From positions 1 through 46,454 of IMG/VR virus record IMGVR_UViG_3300031539_000070: a stretch of DNA of 46,454 nucleotides, one strand, 5' to 3'. This document shows positions 1-7,656 of the stretch, one piece after another. The notes under the pieces are model-generated. The model had not been told where the DNA came from. It did not search any database and saw nothing but the letters and a program-made list of their open reading frames with translations. The translations under genes and the position numbers were made by a program. The stretch comes from a virus. Every line of letters begins with the position of its first letter. Position 1 is the stretch's first letter.

Positions 1-957
1 GACGCGCACCACGCCCGGCACGAGAATGGCGGGGCGGACGAACTCAGCGTTGCAGGGTTGTCGGGTGTGCTTGCTGACGCGCAGACGCCCGTTGCGCACA
101 ATCAATCCGCGACCACCATCACCACCGGCACACTCGCGCTTGACCGGGGCGGTTTGGCGAACGCCACATTCACGAACGAACAACTCCTCATGAAGTCGCC
201 CGATACCGCCACCATTGTGTCAAGCGGGTATACAGCGGCTTCTTTCGAGGCGGCCGGAGCAATCGCCACCCACGCGGCTTTACAAAGCGTCCACGGCCTT
301 GCCATCACCGCAGCGAAGACCCTCACCGTGCAAGATAACGTCACCATCACCGGGGCGCTCGGGACCGCCGCATATACGGCGACTGGTGCCTATGCCGCCG
401 CCGCCCATGTCGGTGCGACCGGGGCAGCTCATGGGGATGCTACCGCCGAAGTGGCGGGATTCCTGACGGCGGCGGGATTCTCCGCTATCATAGCCAATAC
501 CGCGAAGACGACGAATGCCACCCACAGCGGAGATGTAACGGGCAGCGGGGCGTTGACCATTGTCAATAAGGTCACAATGACCGGGACATCGCCTGTTTCA
601 GTAAGTGGCAGTCCCAAGGTTATCGCCGCCGGAGCAGTGGCGATCTCCATGCCAGCGGCGTCCAGCGAAGCACCCGGTCATGCATCAGCGGCACATATCA
701 CTGCCTTAATAGCCAATACATCGAAACTTGCCGACATTGAGGCGGGGGCGGACGTAACCGATGCAACCAACGTTGCCGCCGCCGGCGCACTCATGGATGG
801 CGATTTTGGCTCCAACGGGTTCATGCGGCGCACGGCCGCCGGGGCGTATGCGATAAGCACAGTGGGGGTTTCTACCGGACTTACGGTGACAACGCCGACT
901 GGCAACTATATCATATCATTCGCAAACGGCCTATGCACCGGATGGGCCGAGGCATAA
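1..957 (+). CDS. tail fibre protein, C-terminal part (5' end outside window)
   Basis: The frame is open from base 1, and 318 residues are visible before the TAA. The first visible residues contain the HARHENGGADEL motif that recurs at the start of repeat-rich phage fibre regions. The rest is low in charge and rich in Ala, Gly and Thr, with short beta-type repeats (NTAKTTNATHSGDVTGSG; IEAGADVTDATNVAAAG), as in receptor-facing tail fibres of siphoviruses. No intramolecular chaperone or enzymatic domain is seen. It lies directly upstream of the lysis genes, the usual place for the last tail gene. If the two window ends are joined it continues in frame from the J-like gene at 45564-46454, making one protein of about 615 residues. 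Assignment as fibre is family-level inference; receptor unknown. Confidence 0.75.
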   Translation, partial: DAHHARHENGGADELSVAGLSGVLADAQTPVAHNQSATTITTGTLALDRGGLANATFTNEQLLMKSPDTATIVSSGYTAASFEAAGAIATHAALQSVHGLAITAAKTLTVQDNVTITGALGTAAYTATGAYAAAAHVGATGAAHGDATAEVAGFLTAAGFSAIIANTAKTTNATHSGDVTGSGALTIVNKVTMTGTSPVSVSGSPKVIAAGAVAISMPAASSEAPGHASAAHITALIANTSKLADIEAGADVTDATNVAAAGALMDGDFGSNGFMRRTAAGAYAISTVGVSTGLTVTTPTGNYIISFANGLCTGWAEA

Positions 958-976
958 CGCGAAAGGCAGGGTAGCA

Positions 977-1339
977 ATGGCGATTGATTTCTTCCCACCC
1001 CGGGAGCTGGTGTGCGGCTGCGGTTGCGGCCGCTACAACGCGGAACCCGAGCTGGTCGCGCGGCTCAATGCGGCGCGCGTCATCGCGGGGATACCGTTAT
1101 TGGTTACCAGCGGCTGCCGGTGTCCAACGCACAACGCAGCAGTTGGCGGGTCGCCCAGCTCGTCACACCTACTGGGGCGCGCGGCCGACATCGCCGCGAT
1201 CGACAGCGGGACGCGGTGGCTGGTGCTCAACGCGCTGCTGGCGGCTGGGTTCACGCGGCTGGAAGTGGGCGGCAGCTGGATACATGCGGATGTTGACCAC
1301 AACAAACAGGAGCGTGTGATATGGCTGCCCCCCGTATGA
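977..1339 (+). CDS. M15-type peptidase endolysin
   Basis: A 120-residue protein matching the small phage peptidase_M15-type enzymes that cut peptidoglycan cross-bridges or stems. The metal-site pattern is visible: SSSHLLGRAADI gives His64 and Asp71, and WIHADVD gives His103, in the order H-x6-D...H. The N-terminus has a short Cys cluster (C13, C15, C17) also common in this subgroup, and SGCRCP follows near residue 46. There is no signal peptide or wall-binding domain, so export would depend on a holin. The ATG is preceded by an AAAGGCAGGG purine run. It overlaps the next membrane-protein gene by 19 bases, which supports a lysis cassette. Confidence 0.85.
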   Translation: MAIDFFPPRELVCGCGCGRYNAEPELVARLNAARVIAGIPLLVTSGCRCPTHNAAVGGSPSSSHLLGRAADIAAIDSGTRWLVLNALLAAGFTRLEVGGSWIHADVDHNKQERVIWLPPV

Positions 1340-1773
1340 CGGACCCTGGCCGGGGCTCGCCGCTATCTGAGCGGGTCGCAGCGCTGGTGGTTGCGCTGGC
1401 GTGGACCGCTGCCCGCGGGTTTCACGAGGCCGTGACCATGCACCAGCCCGGTCCACGCTCGCATCCGTGGTTCGGCTACTACCACCGGGTCGACGCGGCG
1501 AAGATGGTCCTGGGCGCCGTGTTGGTTGCGGCTGTCTGGTCATGGCGGTTCGACTTGGGCTGGATATGGGCCGTGGGCACCAGCGCGGCGGCTTGGGAGC
1601 TGTTCGAGATAACCTATTGGCTCGGGCGCGCCGGGGCGCTCACGCTGCCCACGCAGGAAAACGTACTCGGTACCGGCTGGTACCTCACAGGGCGGGCGCT
1701 CTGGGCGCTAAGGGTCGCGCGCTGGGCTGTCCTGCTCGCCGCATTAACGTACTCACTAGGAGGCAGGTTATGA
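1321..1773 (+). CDS. small integral membrane protein in lysis block
   Basis: 150 residues, not recognised as a named family. Hydrophobic stretches are visible around residues 17-28, 62-90 and 128-146, with a charged or aromatic centre (HPWFGYYHR), so two to four membrane spans are likely. It starts 19 bases inside the endolysin gene, with AGGAG upstream of its ATG, and its TGA overlaps the next ATG as ATGA. Position and topology fit a holin or other lysis-associated membrane protein, but this is inferred from context only. Confidence 0.6.
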   Translation: MAAPRMTDPGRGSPLSERVAALVVALAWTAARGFHEAVTMHQPGPRSHPWFGYYHRVDAAKMVLGAVLVAAVWSWRFDLGWIWAVGTSAAAWELFEITYWLGRAGALTLPTQENVLGTGWYLTGRALWALRVARWAVLLAALTYSLGGRL

Positions 1774-2216
1774 AAGGTCCTAATTACCCGAACCCACGCC
1801 CGTGCTGGAACCCCCTCGTCATCATCTACATCGCCCTTGCCGTTTTTGCCGCCATGCTGGCCACGCCGGCCATCGCGGGTGTCGGTGAATGGGCCGCCGG
1901 GGTCGCAACGAGCACGTTTGGCTGGATGTTGGCCAACGCGCTGACTTCGATCGTCGCCATGGTGTTACTTGTCGTCGGCACGTTCTGGGGCGGGACGTGG
2001 TGGGGCAAGTGTCTGGTGCGCGCCAAAATGCCGCTCGGGGAAGCCGTCAAGCTCGTGGTCGTTATCCACAACGCGCGCCGGCCGAACAGCCCCGGGGGAA
2101 CGGCCGTCACGGATGCGGAGAAGGACGCCGTGCTGGCGCAGGCGGAGGCCGTTCTGCGCGCCGTGGTGGCCGCGTTCGGACCGGGCAGTGGCAAGGCACT
2201 CACCCCCACACCGTAA
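1770..2216 (+). CDS. two-span membrane protein, possible holin
   Basis: 148 residues. The ATG at 1770 overlaps the previous stop (ATGA) and has a strong AGGAGG seven bases upstream, which decides this start over the longer in-frame reading from 1401. Two clear hydrophobic segments occur at about residues 18-40 and 52-75, followed by a cytoplasmic-type tail with basic and then helical Ala/Glu-rich sequence. The pattern fits phage holins or holin-like proteins, but no family signature was recognised. Confidence 0.6.
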   Translation: MKGPNYPNPRPCWNPLVIIYIALAVFAAMLATPAIAGVGEWAAGVATSTFGWMLANALTSIVAMVLLVVGTFWGGTWWGKCLVRAKMPLGEAVKLVVVIHNARRPNSPGGTAVTDAEKDAVLAQAEAVLRAVVAAFGPGSGKALTPTP

Positions 2217-2231
2217 CAAGGAGTGTTTCGC

Positions 2232-2561
2232 ATGACGATCAACGTGGCAGCTCAACTCGCCGACCTCGAGGGTAAGACGCTCATGCAGGCGGCGGATGTG
2301 GCCTGGACTGTCCGGCGCGCATTAACGCTCGCCCTTACCGGCGACTGGGGCATGGTTGGCGACCGGCCCACGGGCGAGGAGAAGTTTATACGCGGCCGGT
2401 TGGCACAGCGGGTGCAGGACCACGACGAGGTGGAGATAACAGCCGAGGAGGCGCTGGTGATGAAACGCGTGGTGGGATTGGGGCTCACGCCGCTGTTCGT
2501 TGCGCGCATCTGGCCGTTGCTGGAAGTCGATCTGCCCACCGCGGGAGGCAAGGGCGCATGA
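2232..2561 (+). CDS. uncharacterised phage protein of lysis block
   Basis: 109 residues if started at the ATG at 2232, which sits nine bases after AAGGAG; an in-frame GTG at 2223 lies too close to that site. The sequence is soluble and mostly helical, with no membrane segment, Cys cluster or recognised motif. It is co-directional and overlaps the next gene by four bases (ATGA). Function unknown; by position it may act with the membrane proteins around it. Confidence 0.55.
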   Translation: MTINVAAQLADLEGKTLMQAADVAWTVRRALTLALTGDWGMVGDRPTGEEKFIRGRLAQRVQDHDEVEITAEEALVMKRVVGLGLTPLFVARIWPLLEVDLPTAGGKGA

Positions 2562-2857
2562 CCCAACCCGTCCTGCTCTGGGTGAGCGCCGTCGGCGGAA
2601 TTGGCACGCTCATTACCATGCTGATCATCGCCTGCCGCGTCGGGGCGTGGAAAGGGCAGATCGCGGCCCGCATCGACGCGCTGGAGGCCCGGCTGGTGCG
2701 GCAGAACCACACGGACGAGGCGATGGAGAAGCTGGTCGCGCTCGCTGTGGCGGACGCGGCGACGCAACGGCAGATGGTTGAGGACCGGTTGCGGCTGGAG
2801 ATTGCGCGCGTGGAGGCCCGGCTGGACGAGTTGGCGCGGCGTAACAGCGCGCGTTAA
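2558..2857 (+). CDS. single-span membrane protein with coiled coil
   Basis: 99 residues. One N-terminal hydrophobic segment (about residues 6-27) is followed by a long charged helix with heptad-like spacing (residues 33-95, many Arg/Glu/Leu). This is the architecture of i-spanin-like or haemolysin XhlA-like phage lysis accessories. There is no lipobox gene next to it, so a classic two-component spanin is not shown. It is the last rightward gene before a convergent gap. Confidence 0.55.
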   Translation: MTQPVLLWVSAVGGIGTLITMLIIACRVGAWKGQIAARIDALEARLVRQNHTDEAMEKLVALAVADAATQRQMVEDRLRLEIARVEARLDELARRNSAR

Positions 2858-3658
2858 TGCAACAGCGCAACGTGCGCTGGGGCAGGCAGTTGCGGGGAAT
2901 TCTGCAACACCCGCGGGCCTGCCCTTTGCATTTCCATGCCACACCCGGTCGCGCTGCAACACCCCGGCGCGCGCTTATGCCGTAACGCACTGCTAGGCCC
3001 ACAGTTACGCCCGCGCAACACGGTGTCGCGTTTTGTAGAGGTGCACATCCGCGCACTGTGGCATTTTGCAACACCGGGGCTGGTAGACCACCATACCCCC
3101 ATGTAAAAAAACCTTGAAAATGAACTATTGACCGCGCTAAATCACGGTGGGGGAGGGGAGGAAATTGGCCGTCCGGGGAGGGGGAGGATTGGCCATAACC
3201 TATGGCGTATAATAAACATTATGTATAGTGGGGAATGTGAGGGACTGGCAAGCGGCAACCGTAACCTACCCTCCCCCATTGCGTTACAGCCAACACTTCA
3301 TCCATTGTCTCACCCCGTTGTGTTGCAGATTGCTACAGTGCACATACGCGCAAGAAAGCTCCCGACTTAATATAGGCTTTCCCCCCTACCTATCAAATTG
3401 ATAGTTTGCCCGATGCTCATATAGCCCCCTGCCGCCGCGCTAGTGCCATTACAGGGTATAGCAGGGACATTACAGCCCTAGTAACTCTGCGCCGCCCCTG
3501 CCGCGCCCCTGCCGTCCTTGCGCCCACACACACAGCCATAGCCCCACCTGCCGCACCACCTGCGCCGCCGCGCACCCCATACCCTGCCCGTTCCCCCAAT
3601 ACGAAAGGGGCGGCCTATCCTGCGCCACCCCCGCCGCGTTCCCGCCGTGCTGGTTGCG
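2858..3658. other. convergent non-coding region with TGCAACACC-type repeats
   Basis: About 800 bases between rightward genes ending at 2857 and leftward genes ending at 3659. I see no ORF with ribosome site and credible composition. The first 220 bases carry spaced copies of a short motif: TGCAACAGC at 2858, TGCAACACC at 2903, 2955 and 3067, and CGCAACACG at 3014, at steps of roughly 45-59 bases. GTGCACATCCGCGCA at 3041 recurs as GTGCACATACGCGCA at 3338. The stretch 3055-3075, read on the minus strand, nearly repeats 3318-3338 on the plus strand (about 18 of 21 bases). The distal part (3410-3650) is C-rich on the plus strand. A cis-acting role (replication, packaging or transcription ending) is possible but unproven. 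Confidence 0.5.
3390..3404. promoter_or_regulatory. 15-bp palindrome, operator-like
   Basis: CTATCAA-A-TTGATAG is a perfect inverted repeat of seven bases around a single central base. It lies in the non-coding gap and stands out from the C-rich surroundings. This is the usual form of a dimeric protein binding site; there is no adjacent promoter I can defend. Confidence 0.35.
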
Positions 3659-3880
3659 TTACCGTTCCTCCGGTACCTCCAAGCACGAATACCCAGATAA
3701 TTCGTATTCGTCGTACCAGTCAGCACCACATCCACCACATATTATTGGTTGCGACGCACCACCGGCGGTTACCTCTACTGGACCACCAGATATTTCCGAG
3801 CTCCCGCAATTTGGACACCGAATACCACGAATGGCCACGTACTCAGGTTCGGTCAACGGATGTTGCCTTTCGCCTTCCAT
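3659..3880 (-). CDS. small zinc-ribbon protein
   Basis: 73 residues with two CxxC pairs: IRCPNCGSS near residue 21 and IICGGCGADW near residue 47, a classic zinc-ribbon spacing, followed by an acidic/aromatic tail. The ATG at 3880 is preceded on the minus strand by GGAGGGG. It is the third and last gene of the leftward cassette after the amidotransferase and amidoligase genes, both of which also carry zinc ribbons. It may be an adaptor or a nucleic-acid or protein-binding partner for them. Function is inferred from motif only. Confidence 0.7.
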   Translation of the reverse strand: MEGERQHPLTEPEYVAIRGIRCPNCGSSEISGGPVEVTAGGASQPIICGGCGADWYDEYELSGYSCLEVPEER

Positions 3881-3952
3881 GCCATTCCCCTCCGAGTTTA
3901 CCGTTTGCGTGACTTCCTGCGCCGGCCGCGCTCCCGCCGCCGCCTTTTGCGT

Positions 3953-4870
3953 TTACCGGATCCCTCGTAACCACCGAACACCATTGTTATCAACCACCTC
4001 ATCCTCTTCCACCTCATCCTCTTCCACCTCATCGTCAAGCAGCCCGGTATCGTCCACCGGTGTACCGTGACCGTCAAACAGGTGGCCGCAAGCCAAACAC
4101 CTATACCGCGCATCTTCCGGGAAATTAAGTACCCCGTTTTCCCGTTGTGCGTTATCCTGACAATTCGGGCAAATTGCAGACGGGGGACTGTATGCGCTAT
4201 CGTCGTCAAAACCACCGTCCGGAACGTGCATATAATCGTCGTGACCGCCTTGCCAGCTGAGCGTGCTTTGGCTCGCCACATCCTGCTTGTCATACTGTCG
4301 TTTTGGTTCATACGGGATGTATCCCAAGTTACTATACTTTATTCCCCCTTCCTCCAGAAAGTCACCAATCAAGTTAATACCCTCACGTGTCATTATGGCC
4401 ATTTTTGCACCCCTGGCGGCACGCGCAATCAGGGTGAGCACGGCCATATCGTCAAGACGGTTACGTATGGTATCGGGCGACAGATAGTCCCGGATAAATT
4501 TCATCGTGTCTGACACGTGCGGCGCGCCGGAACCGAATATGCCATTATGCGCGACCGCAGCGCCGGCATCACCCGAAACAAGGCGCATACGGTCATAGTT
4601 ACCACACACTGGAAACGGGTGAGTAAGACCGGGCTCTTTCCCGCCAGATGTACCGATTCGGAAATGCAGCACAACGGCGTTTTCGACCGGCAATTCCCGA
4701 ACCGCGCGCCACAATGACTTAAACGACATATACCCTTTGCGTATCTGTACCCTTCCGTCAGCGCCATTATACATATAACCGGCGCCATCCGGATTGGACT
4801 GCCAGCATACGGAAAGCACCCGCTTTGAAGGCATCGGTACCCCCGCACCTTTTACTACGATAATACACAT
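3953..4870 (-). CDS. class II glutamine amidotransferase-like protein with zinc ribbon
   Basis: 305 residues from the ATG at 4870. That start is chosen because class II amidotransferases need Cys at position 2 after Met removal (MCIIVVKG) and GAGGTG lies upstream; the longer frame to 4990 overlaps the upstream gene. Visible Ntn-fold landmarks are Cys2, NPDGAGYMY (26-34), HFRIGTSG (69-76), THPFP (83-87) and AHNGIFG (107-113). These correspond to the glutamine-binding and oxyanion regions, so it should release ammonia from glutamine. Unlike PurF, AsnB or GlmS there is no attached synthetase domain. A C-terminal zinc ribbon (CPNC...CLAC) and an acidic repeat tail (DDEVEEDEVEEDEV, from a 15-bp DNA repeat at 3995-4036) follow. 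Its start lies one base beyond the amidoligase stop, so the two are translationally coupled and may act together. Confidence 0.8.
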   Translation of the reverse strand: MCIIVVKGAGVPMPSKRVLSVCWQSNPDGAGYMYNGADGRVQIRKGYMSFKSLWRAVRELPVENAVVLHFRIGTSGGKEPGLTHPFPVCGNYDRMRLVSGDAGAAVAHNGIFGSGAPHVSDTMKFIRDYLSPDTIRNRLDDMAVLTLIARAARGAKMAIMTREGINLIGDFLEEGGIKYSNLGYIPYEPKRQYDKQDVASQSTLSWQGGHDDYMHVPDGGFDDDSAYSPPSAICPNCQDNAQRENGVLNFPEDARYRCLACGHLFDGHGTPVDDTGLLDDEVEEDEVEEDEVVDNNGVRWLRGIR

Positions 4871-4871
4871 A

Positions 4872-6119
4872 TTACACCTCTCTGGTTTCGGCAGGATCAC
4901 TGCCGTTGAAATAACGCACAGCCGCAGCCCGGTACTCTGGCTGAGCGCAGACAAACCGGCCGAATTCACTCCATGCCGTTGGTTTCGCAATTACAGGCGT
5001 TGGCACTGTGCGAATAAACGCAACAGCCGCATGGGAAACCTGTATTGCAGCGAGTACACTATCATACAGTAGCGTACCTTTATACATCCGAAACTCTACA
5101 GTTTCGAAGTTATGCCAATTCAGCGCTTCGTATCGCGATTGTGGATTACCCCCCATATCCACAAGTTTACAAGGTAATTCTTTAAACCGTGACCATTCGG
5201 TACAATTCCGCCTTGCAATCTTCCGCCATTGGCTTTGATTCAGATGTACCAACATACCCAATTTGACGGTTTCGGTATATGACAGGTGCCGACGGGAAAC
5301 ATGTACATGTAACCCGCAGGTAGATGTATCATGTGACTTGCAATCGTAACCGGTAAGACAATTCAATACTTCCCGCAGCCAGCCAGCATCATTCAATGCG
5401 ACAATACTGTGCGGATGTGAAACCACCTCGAAACCGCTTGTTATACTACCATCTTCTTTCAGGTAGAAAGCATCTCCCTCCTCCGAATATTCACAAACCG
5501 CCGCGGCACATTCGGAAACGGAATTTGGCACCTCAACTTCCAACTCGAAACCTATATATACTGTGTTATCTTGGGGTGAATCATCAAAGCTACTGTCATC
5601 ATTATGAAAAAGCGGATCAGGTTTGTAATTATAACTGTGAACGTCGGCCGAATCGTTACTGTGGAAACAACTGTCACACACAAGGTCGCCATACATATTA
5701 CTCTGCATCTCGCTGTTATAGTACCTGTCACCACAGTCAGCACAATCGGACAACAATTCATCAGAACAATCGGAACAAAACGCATGTGAACGCAAATATA
5801 AGGCATCTTCCGCAGATATTATACCGTCGCAATTCCAGCATGTGGTATGGTCCTCCGCGCAACTGGAACACATTAATAGATCACCAATGGTTTCCATATC
5901 CCCAATTAGAAAAACGCAGCCACAATTGTCGCAAGCGGAGTAAAGCTCGAAACATTCATTACATACAATTCCATCATCTTCGGTATCGCTGAAACCGGCA
6001 TATTCCGCAGCGGGGAATTGGTCGCCGCAGCAACCGCACGTATACGGTGTTTGGCAATCTTGACAAACCGTACCAGGCGCTAGCACGTCCGCGCCACATT
6101 CAGGACATTCACACGGCAT
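4872..6119 (-). CDS. amidoligase-family enzyme with multi-zinc-finger N-terminus
   Basis: 415 residues from the ATG at 6119, which has AAAAAGGAGGTG upstream. Residues 1-151 hold about ten CxC/CxxC pairs (for example C5/C8, C19/C22, C53/C56, C84/C87, C94/C97, C115/C118, C126/C129, C148/C151), like an array of zinc ribbons or LIM-type fingers. Residues 186-370 match the amidoligase (COOH-NH2 ligase, glutamine-synthetase-like fold) pattern: GFELEVE (190-196), KEDGSI (221-226), GFEVVSHP (229-236), CGLHVHVSR (268-276), RYEALN (329-334) and TVEFRMYKGTL (340-350). The family joins carboxyl and amino groups with ATP. Adjacency to a class II amidotransferase suggests ammonia supply or a linked peptide or side-chain modification. 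The gene is visibly AT-richer than its surroundings, suggesting acquisition. Substrate unknown. Confidence 0.8.
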   Translation of the reverse strand: MPCECPECGADVLAPGTVCQDCQTPYTCGCCGDQFPAAEYAGFSDTEDDGIVCNECFELYSACDNCGCVFLIGDMETIGDLLMCSSCAEDHTTCWNCDGIISAEDALYLRSHAFCSDCSDELLSDCADCGDRYYNSEMQSNMYGDLVCDSCFHSNDSADVHSYNYKPDPLFHNDDSSFDDSPQDNTVYIGFELEVEVPNSVSECAAAVCEYSEEGDAFYLKEDGSITSGFEVVSHPHSIVALNDAGWLREVLNCLTGYDCKSHDTSTCGLHVHVSRRHLSYTETVKLGMLVHLNQSQWRKIARRNCTEWSRFKELPCKLVDMGGNPQSRYEALNWHNFETVEFRMYKGTLLYDSVLAAIQVSHAAVAFIRTVPTPVIAKPTAWSEFGRFVCAQPEYRAAAVRYFNGSDPAETREV

Positions 6120-6174
6120 TGTCGCACCTCCTTTTTGGCTTTCCCGTTTCCCGGTATTCCCGGGGGATGTATAT

Positions 6175-6204
6175 ATGATACGCATACGCATACGGACCTG
6201 TCAA
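6175..6204 (-). promoter_or_regulatory. sigma70-type promoter for the antisense cassette
   Basis: On the minus strand TTGACA (6204-6199), an 18-base spacer and TATCAT (6180-6175). The start of transcription would be near 6168, giving a leader of about 50 bases. That leader contains an imperfect CCCGG-TATTC-CCGGG inverted repeat (6150-6164) and then the AGGAGGTG ribosome site of the amidoligase gene. Confidence 0.7.
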
Positions 6205-6361
6205 GCAGTTTTTTCAACTATTTTATGCAATCGTGTTTTTCCCCAGTAAGCGAACCCCAGCCAACATCCAGCCATAAACGCATTATTGCAATATTGACCA
6301 CCCACGGTCCCGCCTGCCCGCGAGCGCGCGCCTGGCCACCCGCCCGCCCGAACGCCCGACC

Positions 6362-6455
6362 GGTCGGTTTAAAACGCGGGGGTGGTCGGTTTAAAACGCG
6401 GGTGCGAACGGTCGGTTTAAAATCGGGCATGCGCGCGCTACCGGTCGGTTTAAAA
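6362..6455. repeat. four 13-bp direct repeats GGTCGGTTTAAAA in divergent control region
   Basis: Exact copies of GGTCGGTTTAAAA start at 6362, 6384, 6410 and 6443, with centre-to-centre steps of 22, 26 and 33 bases. Two copies continue as CGCGGG. They lie in the roughly 440-base gap (6120-6563) between the leftward promoter (6175-6204) and the rightward promoter (6488-6516), the last copy ending 32 bases before that -35 box. No gene with a ribosome site was found in the gap. The arrangement fits binding sites of a phage regulator. A related sequence occurs in coding DNA at 8078-8118. Confidence 0.75.
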
Positions 6456-6487
6456 TGCGGTGTTTTGCCATACGCAAAAGAAAACGC

Positions 6488-6516
6488 TTGACAATGCCGC
6501 CAGCCACCCATATTTT
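6488..6516 (+). promoter_or_regulatory. rightward early promoter
   Basis: TTGACA (6488-6493), a 17-base spacer and TATTTT (6511-6516). The expected start is about 6523, exactly at an ATGATGATG run that could encode a 19-codon leaderless peptide overlapping the next gene. The first convincing gene begins at 6564 with GGGAGGGCAGGG upstream. The promoter faces away from the antisense cassette and is preceded by the four GGTCGGTTTAAAA repeats. Confidence 0.7.
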
Positions 6517-6563
6517 AACCCCATGATGATGGAGCAACCAACACACAAAGGGAGGGCAGGGCA

Positions 6564-6788
6564 ATGGAACGCACCACGATAAACACACTCGCCCGTACAA
6601 TGGGCGGGGTCAGGTTCGCAAGCAATAAGTCAACGGCATGGTATCAATTCCCGATGGAAGAAAAGACTCTATCATTCCGAGAGAAAATACCATATTTGTC
6701 ATTATGTGGGGGGCAAGGTCCGAACGATGGTAAGGGTTGGGATTCACCGCTCACGGTGTACTTTGATATGATACGAGAACAAGAATAG
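6564..6788 (+). CDS. small uncharacterised early protein
   Basis: 74 residues, ATG preceded by GGGAGGGCAGGG. Not recognised; soluble, with the polar, aromatic-rich character common in phage early proteins and no metal-binding or membrane motif. First well-supported gene after the rightward promoter at 6488-6516, so likely among the first expressed and a candidate host-takeover factor by position only. Confidence 0.5.
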   Translation: MERTTINTLARTMGGVRFASNKSTAWYQFPMEEKTLSFREKIPYLSLCGGQGPNDGKGWDSPLTVYFDMIREQE

Positions 6789-6835
6789 CAGCACATCCCG
6801 CTCACGGGTTAAGGACACACAAAAGGAGGGGCACC

Positions 6836-7063
6836 ATGTCACGGAAAACGTATCGCTGTTATGTCAACGGCGAGGGCATGACCCATACGGATATGGGCAA
6901 GCGCAAGGTGTGGCGGACCGATGCGGTTCCCACCCATTGCTGCTCGCTGGCCATGAGCTACTTCGTTTGGGAGAAGAGCACGAAACACAACCGTTACCAG
7001 GGCTGGAGCGGCTATGTTAGCCCCGGGCAAGTGACTTTCATCGACACGCCACCAGCCGTATAA
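6836..7063 (+). CDS. small uncharacterised early protein
   Basis: 75 residues, ATG preceded by AAAGGAGGGGCACC. The sequence is basic and aromatic (several Tyr, Trp and His) and has a CC pair near residue 35; no family recognised. Co-directional with its neighbours in the early block. Confidence 0.55.
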   Translation: MSRKTYRCYVNGEGMTHTDMGKRKVWRTDAVPTHCCSLAMSYFVWEKSTKHNRYQGWSGYVSPGQVTFIDTPPAV

Positions 7064-7081
7064 CGCACGGAGGGCAGGGCC

Positions 7082-7441
7082 ATGGTCAGCACAAACGATG
7101 ACACGCTGGATTCGCGGGACATTCAAGAGCGGATCGAGGAATTAGGGCGGCAACTCGAAGAGGACGATGAGCCGGACGAACAGATCGCGGACGAGCTGGA
7201 GATGTGGAACGCACTCAAGGAGGAAACGGAGAGGTGCGGCTGGGACGACGGCATCTGCTTCATCCACGAGGATTACATGGAAACCTATGCCCGCGAGCTG
7301 GCGGAGGACATCGGCGCAATCGGGCGCGACGCAGACTGGCCGGCGACCTACATCGACTGGGAACGGGCGACAGCCGCGCTGCTGGCTGATTACAGCAGTG
7401 TGGAAATCGATGGCGAAACCTACTACTACCGGGAGGCATGA
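7082..7441 (+). CDS. ArdA-like antirestriction protein fragment or homologue
   Basis: 119 acidic residues. The N-terminal half is a charged helix (about residues 12-45). The C-terminal half (about 65-119) has the ArdA-type end pattern: ...ETYARELAEDIG..., then YIDWERATAALLADYSSVEIDG and a final aromatic run YYYRE. ArdA proteins mimic B-DNA and inhibit type I restriction enzymes. Full ArdA is near 165 residues, so only the distal domain is represented here, and activity cannot be assumed. The high Asp/Glu content fits DNA mimicry. Its place in the early block fits protection of entering DNA. Confidence 0.6.
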   Translation: MVSTNDDTLDSRDIQERIEELGRQLEEDDEPDEQIADELEMWNALKEETERCGWDDGICFIHEDYMETYARELAEDIGAIGRDADWPATYIDWERATAALLADYSSVEIDGETYYYREA

Positions 7442-7530
7442 CCGGGCTGCGCGCCCACCCCACCATACCGGCAATTCACCCTTGCGCCGCGCGCCGACGC
7501 AACCGTATATTTACAACCCCGGAGGAAGCT

Positions 7531-7656
7531 ATGAATTGGAAAAGCGCGTTACGCAAGCTGATGAAAGCCACGCAGGAGAAGAGTCCGCGCCCGCCGCGAC
7601 GCCGTTCTGGCAAGCGCCGGTCGAGTCAAGTCCGTAACCGTAACGGAGGTGGATAA
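7531..7656 (+). CDS. very small basic protein
   Basis: 41 residues starting at the ATG at 7531, which has GGAGGA five bases upstream. The protein is strongly basic (Lys/Arg in about a third of positions, mostly in the second half), suggesting nucleic-acid or acidic-partner binding. Its TAA overlaps the next ATG (TAATG). A weak promoter-like pair, TTGCGC, 18 bases, TATATT, lies in the 90-base gap upstream. Not recognised. Confidence 0.5.
   Translation: MNWKSALRKLMKATQEKSPRPPRRRSGKRRSSQVRNRNGGG

Noticed and set aside
1-957. Diversity-generating retroelement variable region in the fibre
   Set aside because: No reverse transcriptase, template repeat or C-type lectin fold was found.
3197-3222. 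Promoter at TATAAT in the convergent gap
   Set aside because: The hexamer is good, but no -35 box lies at 16-18 bases and there is no gene downstream.
3128-3912. Rightward ORFs at 3128-3370 and 3406-3912
   Set aside because: No ribosome site, composition follows repeats or C-rich DNA, and the second is antisense to the well-supported zinc-ribbon gene.
6362-6455. CRISPR-like repeat array
   Set aside because: Repeats are only 13 bases, spacing is irregular (22, 26, 33), and there are no spacer-length units or cas genes.
6135-6511. Overlapping ORFs on both strands in the divergent control region
   Set aside because: Their FKPT/VGLK peptide repeats only reflect the DNA repeats, and neither has a ribosome site; promoters on both sides explain the gap better.
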